A stretch of 64,000 nucleotides of DNA from CAJQQK01 sp963696075 (GTDB lineage: Bacteria > Pseudomonadota > Alphaproteobacteria > Rhizobiales > Hyphomicrobiaceae): positions 62,001 to 126,000 of the forward strand of contig CAVOJD010000026.1 of NCBI GenBank assembly GCA_963696075.1, given 5' to 3'. The notes beneath the pieces were generated by a model. The model saw only the letters and a list, made by a program, of their open reading frames with translations. It had not been told where the DNA came from and ran no database searches. Each line of letters begins with the position of its first letter. Position 1 is the first letter of the stretch. Below, in pieces: positions 9,440-17,805 of the stretch. The position numbers were made by a program, and so were the translations under genes.

Positions 9440-9739
9440 ATGACCCCGGTCACCCGGACGGCGGCAGGCGCGCTTTTCGCCCTTGCCGCCGCAGCAACCC
9501 TCACCCCCGCGACGGCTGAGACAAAGCGCAATCCCCTGCGCATCGACGTCCCCGACCAGCCGCGCCTGCGCAACACCACCCAGCCGGTGCTCTACAAATG
9601 CTCAGGCCCGGACGACTGCCAGAAGCAGGCCGCCGACTTCTGCAAGACGTTCAACTACCCGAACGGGAAAATCCTCTTTCGCGATCTGCCAAGCGCACCC
9701 CGCCCGTTCCCGATCTACAGCGTCATCTGCTTCGACTGA
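9440..9739 (+). CDS. Small secreted Cys-containing protein of unknown function
   Basis: 99 residues. A signal peptide is evident (TRTAAGALFALAAAATLTPATA, cleavage likely before ETKRN). The mature part holds four cysteines in CSGPDDC, FC and VIC, which suggests two disulfides in the periplasm. The ATG at 9440 is preferred because GGAG sits 8 bases upstream at 9428-9431; a GTG at 9431 would overlap that site. It trails the dihydropyrimidinase by 27 bases. I do not recognise the family. Confidence 0.65.
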   Translation: MTPVTRTAAGALFALAAAATLTPATAETKRNPLRIDVPDQPRLRNTTQPVLYKCSGPDDCQKQAADFCKTFNYPNGKILFRDLPSAPRPFPIYSVICFD

Positions 9740-9762
9740 TCCTGCGAGGCCGCACGGACGGA

Positions 9763-10713
9763 TCACCCTAAACGTTGATCAATCGCACGGCCCGTTTTCC
9801 CCTCCAGCCGCCGAAGCAGCCGGTCGAGTTCTGCAACGTCATCGGCAGACAGCTTCGGCCCGGGCCGACGCACTGCCGCACTCGCAATCGCCCCGCGCCG
9901 CCTGAGCGTCTCTTTCCGAAGCGCCAGTCCGATACCGACCTGAAACTCGTGTCGCATCACGGGCAGGTAGAGATCATAAAGATCCTCCGCCGCCTCAGCC
10001 TCTCCGGTCTGAAACAACCGGTCCATCTCGACGAGCATGTCGACGAAGGCAAACCCGGTCATCGTCCCGTCCGCGCCTCTGAGATATTCCTGCGGCAGAT
10101 GCATCCCCCCGTTGCCGGCAAAGATCGCAATCCGCCGGTGCGCCGCCCCATCCGAGGCTGCCCGGATCGCAGTAAGTTTGCCAAGCCCCGGCCATTCCTC
10201 GTGCTTGAACATCACCAGCGTCTCGAACCGGTCGATCATCGCAACCACCGCATCGGCTGAATAGAACGTGCCGGTCAGTTGCGGATAATCCTGCAGGCAG
10301 AACGGAACATCTGGCCCCAGCGCCTCGGCGACACCCGCCATGTAGTTGATCACCGCACCATCGGTCCTGAGCCCCGCTGGCGGCTGCACCATCACGCCGG
10401 CGGCCCCCGCTGCCATCACGTCATGGGCAAGGCGCCGCATCGGATCGAGCCCGCCACCGGAAACACCGACGATAATCGGAACCTGCCCGCCAACGGCCCT
10501 GATGTAACTCTGCGCAACCTCACCCGCCTCCGCCTGCGTCAGCTTTGCAGCCTCCCCCATGACGCCCAGGATCGTCATGCCGGTAACCCCACACTCCAGA
10601 TAGAACCGCGTCAGGCTCCCGATGCTATCGTGGTCGACGGACCCATCCTCGGCAAACGGCGTCGCCGCGATCACATAGACCCCCTTGGCGCCCGCTGTCA
10701 GTTTCGCTGTCAT
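9763..10713 (-). CDS. Dihydrodipicolinate synthase (DapA) family aldolase
   Basis: 316-residue class I aldolase of the DapA/N-acetylneuraminate lyase superfamily. Motifs: the GVMGEAAKL loop near residue 50 in place of the classical GTTGE, QDYPQ with the proton-relay Tyr near 147, and the Schiff-base Lys in VMFKHEEWPG near 173. Departures from the GTTGE loop argue against true lysine biosynthesis and for a catabolic 2-keto-acid aldolase. It is paired with a downstream-facing 2-keto-4-pentenoate hydratase-like gene 41 bases upstream on the same strand, so the two probably act in one degradative pathway. Confidence 0.85.
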   Translation of the reverse strand: MTAKLTAGAKGVYVIAATPFAEDGSVDHDSIGSLTRFYLECGVTGMTILGVMGEAAKLTQAEAGEVAQSYIRAVGGQVPIIVGVSGGGLDPMRRLAHDVMAAGAAGVMVQPPAGLRTDGAVINYMAGVAEALGPDVPFCLQDYPQLTGTFYSADAVVAMIDRFETLVMFKHEEWPGLGKLTAIRAASDGAAHRRIAIFAGNGGMHLPQEYLRGADGTMTGFAFVDMLVEMDRLFQTGEAEAAEDLYDLYLPVMRHEFQVGIGLALRKETLRRRGAIASAAVRRPGPKLSADDVAELDRLLRRLEGKTGRAIDQRLG

Positions 10714-10754
10714 CTCTTCGGCCTCCCAGCCCGGCTCAATAAACGGCTCTCGAT

Positions 10755-11528
10755 CTAGGCTTCAACCTGAACGCTCACGCCGCCAAGCCCCGCAATCGTC
10801 CCCCGGACCTCGACGCCCTTCTCGATCCAGTGCAACCCTGACAACGATCCGGTCGTCACATACTGGCCGGGCTGGAGACCACCGCAATGATCCCCAATGG
10901 CACCGACCAGCCCAACCAAGGCTTCAAACGCGGTCCCGCCGGGCACCTGCCCCGCGGTCGTCCCCACCTGTCGGCCATCAACGGTGAAGGTGATCTCAGG
11001 TGCCGCGATATCGATCGCCGACCAGTCGCGGATCGCCTCGCCCACCACCAGCCCGAACCCGGACTGGTTGTCAGCCATCTTCAGCAGCGCCGGCGCGCCC
11101 TCCAGATCGGCAAGTCGCGTATCCACCATTTCGATCACCGGAACCGCCGACACAACCGCCCTGAGCGCATCCTCGAAATTCGGAGCACCCAGCGCCGGCA
11201 ACGGGCCATCGATCCGGAAAGCAATCTCCAGCTCGATGCCGACCCGGCGCATCTCATCGCCCGTATAGCGGGCCGGCGACGGGCGGATGTTTGCCGCCGG
11301 GATCGGGGCGAGGACGACTTGTTCGCCCGGCGCGGTATTCGACGTCTTATATCCCCCGACAGGTCCGATCTCGGCCATCACCAGCCGTTGGACTGCAAAC
11401 GCATCTGTGAAGTTCTGCGGCAATTTCTGCGGCTCCGGGCCGATCGCCGCGCCGCCCAGCAGCGCCCCACCCCGGTGGGCTGCAACCAGTCCAGCGGCCA
11501 GTGTCTGCGCGTCGAATGTCTCGCTCAT
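10755..11528 (-). CDS. 2-keto-4-pentenoate hydratase / FAH-family protein
   Basis: 257-residue fumarylacetoacetase-fold protein resembling 2-oxopent-4-enoate hydratase and 4-oxalocrotonate decarboxylase (MhpD/DmpH-like). Seen: GYKTSN near residue 62, the metal-binding GIELEIAFRI segment, EMVDTR, and C-terminal GGTAFEALVGLVG with GQYVTTGSLSG. Expected role: Mg-dependent hydration of a 2-keto-enoate to a 4-hydroxy-2-keto acid, which an aldolase such as the adjacent DapA-family protein could cleave. The ATG at 11528 follows AAGGA by 9 bases; the longer open frame to 11579 has no such site. Confidence 0.8.
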   Translation of the reverse strand: MSETFDAQTLAAGLVAAHRGGALLGGAAIGPEPQKLPQNFTDAFAVQRLVMAEIGPVGGYKTSNTAPGEQVVLAPIPAANIRPSPARYTGDEMRRVGIELEIAFRIDGPLPALGAPNFEDALRAVVSAVPVIEMVDTRLADLEGAPALLKMADNQSGFGLVVGEAIRDWSAIDIAAPEITFTVDGRQVGTTAGQVPGGTAFEALVGLVGAIGDHCGGLQPGQYVTTGSLSGLHWIEKGVEVRGTIAGLGGVSVQVEA

Positions 11529-11661
11529 GATCGAACGTCCTTGAATGTTCAGCCGGTTCTCACTGTTACGGTTAAGCAATTCGAAATGACAGCCTGCGAT
11601 CCTCTCCCATCACCCTTGTGTTGAGTGCCCTTGCGTACTCCATAGCGATGGACGATCTGGA

Positions 11662-12504
11662 ATGTCTCGCCCGCGCAGTAACAGTCTAAGCGTTGTATCT
11701 CCGCTGAACTGGCTCTCAGCCCACCTGCCCCTCGTCATCCTGGCCGGCTTGACGCTCAATGGGCTCGCCGTCGTCGTGGCTGGCGCGCTCAAGAGTGCGG
11801 CCGGCCCCTCGATGCTGTTCGGCCTTAGTCCCTTTCAACTCGTCACCGTCCTTGCAGCCGTCGCCTTGGTGGCGCGCGGCAAGACAAGCCTGCCACGTAA
11901 TGCCTGGCTCGAGGCGCCGGTGGTCTTCCTCGCCCTCATCCCAAGCAGCACCGTCGCCTGGGGCGCACTCATGATATACGCCGGCTTCCTTGTTTGGAAA
12001 ACGCGCGGCGAGCAACGCATCGGCGCAGCACTTTTCGCCGGTCTTGCTGCCACCAGCCTATGGTCCGCCGTCGGCATGTCCTGGCTCGCAGGCCCCATCA
12101 CCAGCTTCGAAGCGCTGATGGTTGCGAATTTTCTCTCATTCGCAGTCCCCGACGTCGACTGGTCCGGCAATGTCGTCGGCCCCGAAGGTGGTTTCCGCCT
12201 GATCCTTCTGCCAGCCTGCGCCTCCGCCGACATGGTCCCCAAAGCCCTGGTCGCACTTGCAGCCCTCGTTGCTTTCTTCGATGGGACTTACGACCGTCGC
12301 TTTATAAACCTGGCTGCAGTCACCGCCCTTCTGCTCGTCATCGGCAATTGGATCCGTCTCGCGGCCATGGCGGTCTCATATGAACATTACGAACTGATCC
12401 ACGGTCCGCTCGGCGCCAATATCTTCGATCTCTATCAGACCGCACTGATTGTCGCCGCCGCCTACATGTTGATCGGTGAAGCAGAAAGGCCGCGCCATGC
12501 GTGA
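11662..12504 (+). CDS. Exosortase/archaeosortase-family membrane protease-transpeptidase (candidate)
   Basis: 280-residue integral membrane protein with about seven hydrophobic segments. The C-terminal half carries the exosortase-like triad: Cys186 in ILLPACASADM, Arg232 in GNWIRLAAMA and His247 in YELIHGPLGANIF, each at the membrane edge in the family order Cys-Arg-His. Exosortases cleave substrates after a short motif ahead of a C-terminal helix and may transfer them to another molecule. The next gene overlaps this one by 8 bases and the third encodes a protein with a sorting-like tail, which is the expected company. Against it, the cysteine context ACASAD is not the common ACSG. The identification comes from pattern memory, so family membership is likely but subfamily is open. 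Confidence 0.7.
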   Translation: MSRPRSNSLSVVSPLNWLSAHLPLVILAGLTLNGLAVVVAGALKSAAGPSMLFGLSPFQLVTVLAAVALVARGKTSLPRNAWLEAPVVFLALIPSSTVAWGALMIYAGFLVWKTRGEQRIGAALFAGLAATSLWSAVGMSWLAGPITSFEALMVANFLSFAVPDVDWSGNVVGPEGGFRLILLPACASADMVPKALVALAALVAFFDGTYDRRFINLAAVTALLLVIGNWIRLAAMAVSYEHYELIHGPLGANIFDLYQTALIVAAAYMLIGEAERPRHA

Positions 12505-13024
12505 CGGGTTCCATCTGTTTGCCTCAAGCGCCGCGATCTTCGTGCTCGGCCTGGGCCTCGCCCTCAAGGCCGAACGCTATGGCCCCGCCAAGGCGCCAGA
12601 CTTCGGGGTGTTCGAAACCCTCATCGAAGCGCGCCTCCATGCCGATGGCTGGCAGCCCGCCACAGCCTTACCCTCTGTCACCGACGCGGCTTACAAAACC
12701 CTCTCCTTTCGCCACACAACCTGTCCCCAGCAATTGAATGTTCTGATCCTGGGCCACACCCCGGACCTCGTGCCTCTCGTGCGCACCCGCTACGCAAGCG
12801 AACTGGCACTGATCCAGAACGGGCGGCGCGTCGAGACTTTCGACACTCGCGGCCTCCAGTTTGAGAACCTTTGGAACGCTCTTGCCCGCAGCCTGCATCT
12901 CACCACGGCTCCGGCTCCGCCCCTGATCGCCCAGACGCCGACGCCGGACGCCCTCGCCCAAGCCTGCCCCCAGACGCCTCTGCCCCCGGCAGTGGAACTT
13001 CTGCAGGAACATAACACGCTGTAA
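12497..13024 (+). CDS. Membrane-anchored exosortase-system accessory protein (candidate)
   Basis: 175 residues. One N-terminal hydrophobic segment (HLFASSAAIFVLGLGLALKA) acts as an uncleaved anchor or signal, followed by an extracytoplasmic domain with two cysteines and a Pro/Thr-rich C-terminus. The ATG at 12497 overlaps the end of the exosortase-like gene (ATGCGTGA) and has AAAGG about 9 bases upstream, so the two are translationally coupled. The arrangement resembles accessory proteins (EpsI-like and others) that accompany exosortases, but I cannot assign a named family. A partner role in substrate recognition or acceptor binding is inference from coupling only. Confidence 0.6.
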   Translation: MRDGFHLFASSAAIFVLGLGLALKAERYGPAKAPDFGVFETLIEARLHADGWQPATALPSVTDAAYKTLSFRHTTCPQQLNVLILGHTPDLVPLVRTRYASELALIQNGRRVETFDTRGLQFENLWNALARSLHLTTAPAPPLIAQTPTPDALAQACPQTPLPPAVELLQEHNTL

Positions 13025-13059
13025 TAATTGAATTTTTCAAAAGATCAAAGAAACGTTGC

Positions 13060-13076
13060 AATCGAATCCTTCGATT
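13060..13076. promoter_or_regulatory. Inverted repeat aatcgaa-tcc-ttcgatt upstream of the polyglycine protein gene
   Basis: Perfect 7-base arms around a 3-base centre, 57 bases before the start of the 87-residue protein, in an AT-rich leader (13025-13133) unlike the GC-rich surroundings. It could be an operator or a 5' UTR hairpin giving the small gene its own expression control. No regulator is identified. Confidence 0.4.
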
Positions 13077-13133
13077 TAACAGGTCCGAAAGCCAAAAGAC
13101 TTAGAACATTTACAAGAAACCGAGACCTCAAAC

Positions 13134-13397
13134 ATGATCGATGCCATGCTCAAAATGTGCAGACACCAATCCGTAATCCTTGCAGGCGTCGTCCTGATCA
13201 CAGCCTTGCTGCCTGAGACCGCAATGGCCTTCGGCTTCCCGCCCTTCGGACCGGGCGGCGGCGGCGGTGGTGGTGGCGGCGGCGGTGGTGCCGGTGGGGC
13301 TCCTCTGCCGCTTCTCGGTGCGACATTGCTCGGCCAGGCCGGCCTCGCAGCAGGCGGTTATTTGCTCTGGCGCAAACATCGCAACACGCGCCGCTAA
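13134..13397 (+). CDS. Small polyglycine protein with C-terminal sorting-signal-like tail (candidate exosortase substrate)
   Basis: 87 residues in three parts. First, a signal peptide with hydrophobic core SVILAGVVLITALL, cleavage likely after ETAMA. Second, a very short mature region FGFPPFGPGG with 12 consecutive glycines. Third, a C-terminal tail made of the motif APLPLLG, a hydrophobic helix ATLLGQAGLAAGGYLLW and the basic end RKHRNTRR. Motif-helix-basic tail is the architecture of PEP-CTERM-type substrates, and the gene lies 109 bases behind the exosortase-like pair. If both processing steps occur, the product is a glycine-rich peptide of about 25-30 residues, remarkably small. The ribosome site is weak. 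A GC-rich hairpin 67 bases downstream ends the unit. Confidence 0.7.
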   Translation: MIDAMLKMCRHQSVILAGVVLITALLPETAMAFGFPPFGPGGGGGGGGGGGGAGGAPLPLLGATLLGQAGLAAGGYLLWRKHRNTRR

Positions 13398-13464
13398 GGC
13401 GACCCTCGCGCGCGTCCGGACAACCGGCCAAGCCCAAACAGCCAACGAAGCATCGAACCTGTGT

Positions 13465-13495
13465 GAGCGCCCGGAAACCCGGGCGCTCAAAATTT
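13465..13495 (+). terminator. Hairpin terminator after the polyglycine gene
   Basis: Perfect 10-base stem gagcgcccgg / ccgggcgctc with a 4-base loop, followed by aaaattt. The T tract is short, so termination may be partial. It separates the exosortase cassette from the TRAP operon. Confidence 0.65.
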
Positions 13496-13511
13496 GTGCG
13501 TGACACGCCTG

Positions 13512-13541
13512 AATTCCGAAGTTGTCTAAAAATTCGGAATT
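13512..13541. promoter_or_regulatory. Inverted repeat aattccgaa / ttcggaatt upstream of the TRAP operon
   Basis: Perfect 9-base arms separated by 12 bases, located 84-113 bases upstream of dctP. The size and position fit an operator for a dimeric regulator of the TRAP genes. No regulator gene is adjacent. Confidence 0.4.
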
Positions 13542-13624
13542 TGCGAGACTGAACTCCCCGACCGGGTTGAACAATAAAGATCAACGACCCGCCGTCTTTT
13601 CACGATTGGGAGTTCACAGCCAGA

Positions 13625-14686
13625 ATGACGAACCTTTACCGAGCCGCACGCGCCGGCCTCCTCAGCGCTGTCGGAGCGCTGGTCCTCACAGCCCCCGCCC
13701 ACGCCATCGACAAAAAAGAACTCAAGGTCGTCGGCACCTGGGGCAACCTGCAACAGTGGAAGGACCACGAAAGCCGCCTCTGGAGCAAAGTCATCCCCGA
13801 AGCGTCCGGCGGCAATCTGACGGCCAACGCCAAACCGTATACCGAGTTGGGCCTCAAGGGCTTTGAAGTCATGCGCCTTCTCAAGGTTGGCGCCTACGAT
13901 GCCGTCCACGGCCTGACGTCTTACACCTCACAAGACTCCCCCGCCCTCGAAGGCCTCGACCTGTCAGGCGTGATCCAGGACATGGACACCTACCAGAAAG
14001 CGGCTGAAGCATATCGCGCCGTCATCGCGCGTGAATTGAACGACAAGTACAACGCCAAGCTCCTGATGCTGTACACGTTCCCGAGTCAGCAGATCTGGTG
14101 CCGGGCCACTGACGGCAAGAGCCAACTCACCGACCTCAAGAGCAAGAAGATCCGCGCCTATTCGACGACGCAAAGTGACTTCATTGAAGGTCTCGGCGCC
14201 AGCGCCGTAACGCTCGCCTTCGCCGAAGTTGTGCCCGCTCTCCAGCGCGGCGTCGCCGACTGCGGTGTCACTGGCACCCTGCCGGCCTATAACGCCAAGT
14301 GGTGGCAGGTCGTCACCCATAACGTCCGCGTCCGCCTCGGCTACGCCGCAACCTTCCTCGCCTTCAACAACAAGTCGTGGAACTCGCTTTCCGAAGATAC
14401 GCGCAAGCTGATCGAGGAGAAGGCGGCTGAAGTCGAGAAAGACATGTGGGAAGCCGTCAAGAAAGAAGACGAGCTTGGCATGCAGTGCAACGCCAAGGGT
14501 CCCTGCCCGTTCGGCGACCCGGGCGGCATGACACCAGTCGAACTCAACGATGGTGACAAGGCGCTCCTGAAAACGATCGTAAGCGATTATGTCGTCGCAC
14601 GCTTCGCCAAGCGCTGCGGATCGGCCTGCGCCAAGGAATGGAACGAGACCATCGGCAAGGTCGCCGGTGCAAAAGCTCCTGAATAA
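13625..14686 (+). CDS. dctP: TRAP transporter solute-binding protein (DctP family)
   Basis: 353-residue periplasmic solute receptor. The signal peptide is RAARAGLLSAVGALVLTAPAHA. The DctP core follows with KVVGTWGNLQQW, DGKSQLTDLKSKKIRAYSTTQSDFIEGLGASAVTLAFAEVVPALQRG (the contact loop around residues 165-205) and GTLPAYNAKWWQV. It probably binds a carboxylate; the ligand-gating Arg seems to lie in the KKIRAYSTT segment (inference). Cys pairs near the C-terminus (CNAKGPC, CGSAC) suggest disulfides. It is followed by a hairpin and then the two permease genes, standard DctPQM order. The CitE-like and amidohydrolase genes beyond suggest a hydroxy- or dicarboxylic acid substrate. Confidence 0.9.
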   Translation: MTNLYRAARAGLLSAVGALVLTAPAHAIDKKELKVVGTWGNLQQWKDHESRLWSKVIPEASGGNLTANAKPYTELGLKGFEVMRLLKVGAYDAVHGLTSYTSQDSPALEGLDLSGVIQDMDTYQKAAEAYRAVIARELNDKYNAKLLMLYTFPSQQIWCRATDGKSQLTDLKSKKIRAYSTTQSDFIEGLGASAVTLAFAEVVPALQRGVADCGVTGTLPAYNAKWWQVVTHNVRVRLGYAATFLAFNNKSWNSLSEDTRKLIEEKAAEVEKDMWEAVKKEDELGMQCNAKGPCPFGDPGGMTPVELNDGDKALLKTIVSDYVVARFAKRCGSACAKEWNETIGKVAGAKAPE

Positions 14687-14701
14687 GTAGCTCCCCTCAA
14701 T

Positions 14702-14732
14702 GCGGGCCGTTGCCGTCGTGTGAACGGCCCGC
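14702..14732 (+). terminator. Attenuator-like hairpin between dctP and dctQ
   Basis: Perfect 10-base stem gcgggccgtt / aacggcccgc with an 11-base loop, no T tract. It lies 15 bases after the dctP stop in the 170-base gap before dctQ. Such hairpins commonly lower permease output or protect the binding-protein mRNA. Confidence 0.65.
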
Positions 14733-14856
14733 TATGCCAGGGGCGGTCGCGCAACCAGACTGATCGCCGGCCCGGAGAACGGCTTCCGGGCTGGCACCTC
14801 CCACCAGGGACGCCCCCTCACGCTCCCACTCCACAAGACAGAACGGGACACTCACC

Positions 14857-15444
14857 TTGCCGTTTCTCGATGCGGTTCACCGCTTTCTCGAACGCCTGTC
14901 CCTGTATGCGGTTTGGATCGGCGGCGCTGGCCTTCTGATCTGCGCGATCATGGTCACGATCGACGTTTTCTCGCGCAAGTTCCTCTCCGTCACCATGAGC
15001 GGATCGGATGAATACACCGGTTATATGTTCGCAGCGGCAACAACCTGGGCCTATTCCTACGTCGTCCTACACCGCTCCAATGTTCGCATCGATGCCGTCT
15101 ACAATCTCTTCCCCACATCAGTCCGCGCGGTCGCCGACATCTTCGGACTGATCCTGATGCTGGTCTTCATTTCGGTGCTGGTCATTCAGGCAACAGAGGT
15201 CTTCTCCACCTCCTGGCAGCAGAACTCCGTCGCGATTACCGCGCTTGCAACACCGCTCTGGATCCCCCAGCTCGCCTGGTTGATCGGCCTCTATCTCCTC
15301 GAATTCACACTCATCTTCGTGATCATTCACGCAACCGTGGCGCTCATCTCAGGTGACGTAATCAAGGTGCAGACCTTGGCCGGCACCATGAGTATCCAGG
15401 AAGAAATCCGCGAAGAGACCCGCGGCATGGGCCTCGACGACTGA
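14857..15444 (+). CDS. dctQ: TRAP transporter small permease (DctQ family)
   Basis: 195-residue membrane protein with four hydrophobic helices, the normal DctQ length. Helix 1 is LYAVWIGGAGLLICAIMVTIDVFSRKFL; the segment GSDEYTGYMFAAATTWAYSYVVLHRSNVRID is the diagnostic middle of the family. It starts at TTG 14857 with only a modest upstream purine stretch. It forms the membrane complex with the downstream DctM. Confidence 0.88.
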   Translation: MPFLDAVHRFLERLSLYAVWIGGAGLLICAIMVTIDVFSRKFLSVTMSGSDEYTGYMFAAATTWAYSYVVLHRSNVRIDAVYNLFPTSVRAVADIFGLILMLVFISVLVIQATEVFSTSWQQNSVAITALATPLWIPQLAWLIGLYLLEFTLIFVIIHATVALISGDVIKVQTLAGTMSIQEEIREETRGMGLDD

Positions 15445-15523
15445 CGAGCATCACGTCGAGGGGCAATGAACTCGCCCCTTGAAAAAGAAACCGACGGCAT
15501 GCGCCCGACAGAGGAATGAAAAC

Positions 15524-16810
15524 TTGGTTGGCTGGATTCTCCTCGCACTGTTCGCCCTCGTTTTCGCGAGCGTGCCCATCGCCGCCGTTCTTGGCATTCT
15601 CGCCCTTGGTCTCGACCAGGCATTCATGGGCACTTTGTGGCGGGCGCTTGGTGAAACGACCTGGACGAACTCAGCCGACTTCGTCCTCGTTGCCATCCCG
15701 ATGTTCATTCTCCTTGGTGAAATCATCCTGCGCGCCGGCATTGCCAAGCGAATGTATGATGCCGTGGCACAATGGCTCTCCTGGCTCCCCGGCGGCCTCA
15801 TGCACGCCAACATCGGCTCATGCGCGATCTTCGCCGCATCCTCAGGTTCGAGCGTCGCAACCGCGGCAACCGTTGGCACCGTCGCCTACCCCGAGATCGA
15901 AAAGCGCAAGTATAACGAACGCCTGTTCCTTGGCTCGCTCGCGGCTGGCGGCACCCTCGGTATCCTCATCCCGCCGTCGATCAACCTGATCATCTACGGC
16001 CTCATCACCGACACCTCCGTGCCGGAACTCTACCTCGCAGGGATCATTCCCGGCTTGATGCTCGCGACGCTATTCATGATCGCCATCATGATTGCATGCT
16101 TCGTGCGGCCGAGCTGGGGCGGTGAAAAGATCCCGACCGACTGGAACGCCCGCATCAGATGCCTGCCCGACCTCATTCCGCCCATCCTGCTCTTCGTCGT
16201 CATCGTCGGCTCGATCTACGCCGGCATCGCAACCCCGACAGAAGCAGCCTCCGTCGGCGTCGTCGCAGCCCTCATCCTGGCCGCCTGGACCGGCACCCTC
16301 ACCTTCTCGATGTTGCGTGAAAGCTTCGAGGGAACGATGCGCACTACCGCGATGATCATGCTGATCATCCTGGCTGCTGTGTTCCTGAACTTCATCCTCG
16401 GCTTCATCGGCATCACCCAGGCGCTGCTGGGCTTCATCGAACATCTGGGCCTCACACCACTCCAGACGATGATTATTATTGTCTGCATCTATCTCGTGCT
16501 CGGCATGTTCATGGAAACGCTGTCGATGCTGCTCACGACCGTGCCGATCATCTTCCCGATTATCGTCCAGCTCGGGTACGATCCCGTCTGGTTCGGCATC
16601 CTCGTCACCGTCCTCATGGAAGCCGCCTTGATCACCCCGCCAATCGGCGTCAATCTCTACGTGGTCCAGGGCATCCGCCAGGACGGCGGACGCTTCGAAG
16701 ACGTCGCCATCGGTGCCGCGCCTTTCGTTTTGATGATGATCGCCTTGATTGCGCTACTGATCGCGTTCCCGGACATCGCGCTCTATCTGCCAACGATGTT
16801 CTATCGCTAA
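15524..16810 (+). CDS. dctM: TRAP transporter large permease (DctM family)
   Basis: 428-residue 12-helix transport channel subunit. Family segments include SADFVLVAIPMFILLGEI, SSGSSVATAATVGTVAYPEIEKRKY (the elevator-domain loop) and GTLGILIPPSINLIIYG. I prefer TTG 15524 (MVGWILLALFALVF) because AGAGGA lies about 10 bases upstream and family members begin this way; an in-frame TTG at 15479 would add 15 residues. Last gene of the DctPQM operon, converging on the CitE-like gene. Confidence 0.88.
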   Translation: MVGWILLALFALVFASVPIAAVLGILALGLDQAFMGTLWRALGETTWTNSADFVLVAIPMFILLGEIILRAGIAKRMYDAVAQWLSWLPGGLMHANIGSCAIFAASSGSSVATAATVGTVAYPEIEKRKYNERLFLGSLAAGGTLGILIPPSINLIIYGLITDTSVPELYLAGIIPGLMLATLFMIAIMIACFVRPSWGGEKIPTDWNARIRCLPDLIPPILLFVVIVGSIYAGIATPTEAASVGVVAALILAAWTGTLTFSMLRESFEGTMRTTAMIMLIILAAVFLNFILGFIGITQALLGFIEHLGLTPLQTMIIIVCIYLVLGMFMETLSMLLTTVPIIFPIIVQLGYDPVWFGILVTVLMEAALITPPIGVNLYVVQGIRQDGGRFEDVAIGAAPFVLMMIALIALLIAFPDIALYLPTMFYR

Positions 16811-16869
16811 GGAAGCAACCAGCGTCGCCAGGAACCGCTCGGTACAACCGCGGAACAAAACGCTGTGCT

Positions 16870-17805
16870 TCACGCCCCCGAGCGCAAATCCTCGCCAACG
16901 GCGGCCAGCGCCGCAGCACGCTCAAGAAGCCGGACGGCGGTGCGATAGGTGGGCACCTCGACAAGGTTCCCATCGAGCATCACACGTCCCTCCCCAGCCG
17001 ATTGCGCCGCCTCGAACGCCTCCACGATCCGGCGCGCCTCATCGACCTCCCGCGCGCCCGGCGTCAGCTCCTCATTGATGATGCCGGCATGGTGAGCTGC
17101 AACAGCACTCTTCGCCTTGTAGCCAAGCCGCCGCGCCGCCCGCGCATCCCGCCGCGCACCATCCCCGTCATCCCAGGTGAACGGATAGTCGACCGCAACG
17201 ACCCCCGCCCCAATACATTCGACCAGGAACCGCTGCCGGCAATAGGCAAGCTCGAACCCATCGATCCCCCGCTCCGCACCAAGGTCCGCCGCAAGATCCT
17301 CCGACGCCATCAGACAGGCCTTGACCCGGCCGCTTGCCTTGATGATTTCGCCAATGTTCAAGAGCCCCCGCGCCGTCTCGATATTCGGCAGGATCTCGGT
17401 TGCGCCGCCCGGCAGATGAAACCGCTCTTCCAGCGCTGAAATCGTCATCGCCAGATGCTCGATCTGGTCCGCATCCTCGACCTTGGGCAGCGCGATGATA
17501 TCGGGTCCACCGGCCATCACCGCTTCGATGTCCGCATGTCCGTCCTGCTCGAGCGGATTGATCCGCACCGCCGCAACCGCACCCGCCGCGCGCCACCCGC
17601 CTATCACATCGCCCGAAATCTCCCGCGCCCTCGGCCTGAGTGCCGGCGGCGTGAAATCCTCCAACTCCTGGATCAGCACATCCGCTTCACTCTGAGGCGC
17701 AGCCGCCAGCGCCAATTCATCAGCGCCATTGACGAACAACCAGGACCGGCAAAGCGCCGTCGGCCGCCGCCGCGCCGCTTCATCCCCCCCCTCGGGCGAA
17801 CTCAT
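16870..17805 (-). CDS. HpcH/HpaI aldolase / citrate lyase beta (CitE)-like protein
   Basis: 311-residue CitE-like TIM-barrel lyase. Visible: SWLFVNGADE at the start, the ELEDFTPPALRPRARE segment where the family binds metal and CoA, AVRINPLEQDGHADIEAV, PKVEDADQIEHL, the metal-binding Glu in LPNIETARGLLN, and ASEDLAADLGAERG. Stand-alone CitE homologues cleave malyl-CoA, citramalyl-CoA or beta-methylmalyl-CoA esters. Its start overlaps the stop of the upstream amidohydrolase by 4 bases, so the two are coupled. Together with the TRAP uptake system on the other strand they suggest catabolism of an imported hydroxy-acid or aromatic product. Confidence 0.85.
   Translation of the reverse strand: MSSPEGGDEAARRRPTALCRSWLFVNGADELALAAAPQSEADVLIQELEDFTPPALRPRAREISGDVIGGWRAAGAVAAVRINPLEQDGHADIEAVMAGGPDIIALPKVEDADQIEHLAMTISALEERFHLPGGATEILPNIETARGLLNIGEIIKASGRVKACLMASEDLAADLGAERGIDGFELAYCRQRFLVECIGAGVVAVDYPFTWDDGDGARRDARAARRLGYKAKSAVAAHHAGIINEELTPGAREVDEARRIVEAFEAAQSAGEGRVMLDGNLVEVPTYRTAVRLLERAAALAAVGEDLRSGA

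Noticed and set aside
9763..10713. True lysine-pathway dapA
   Set aside because: The GTTGE loop reads GVMGE and the neighbour is a keto-pentenoate hydratase-like gene, so a catabolic aldolase is more likely.
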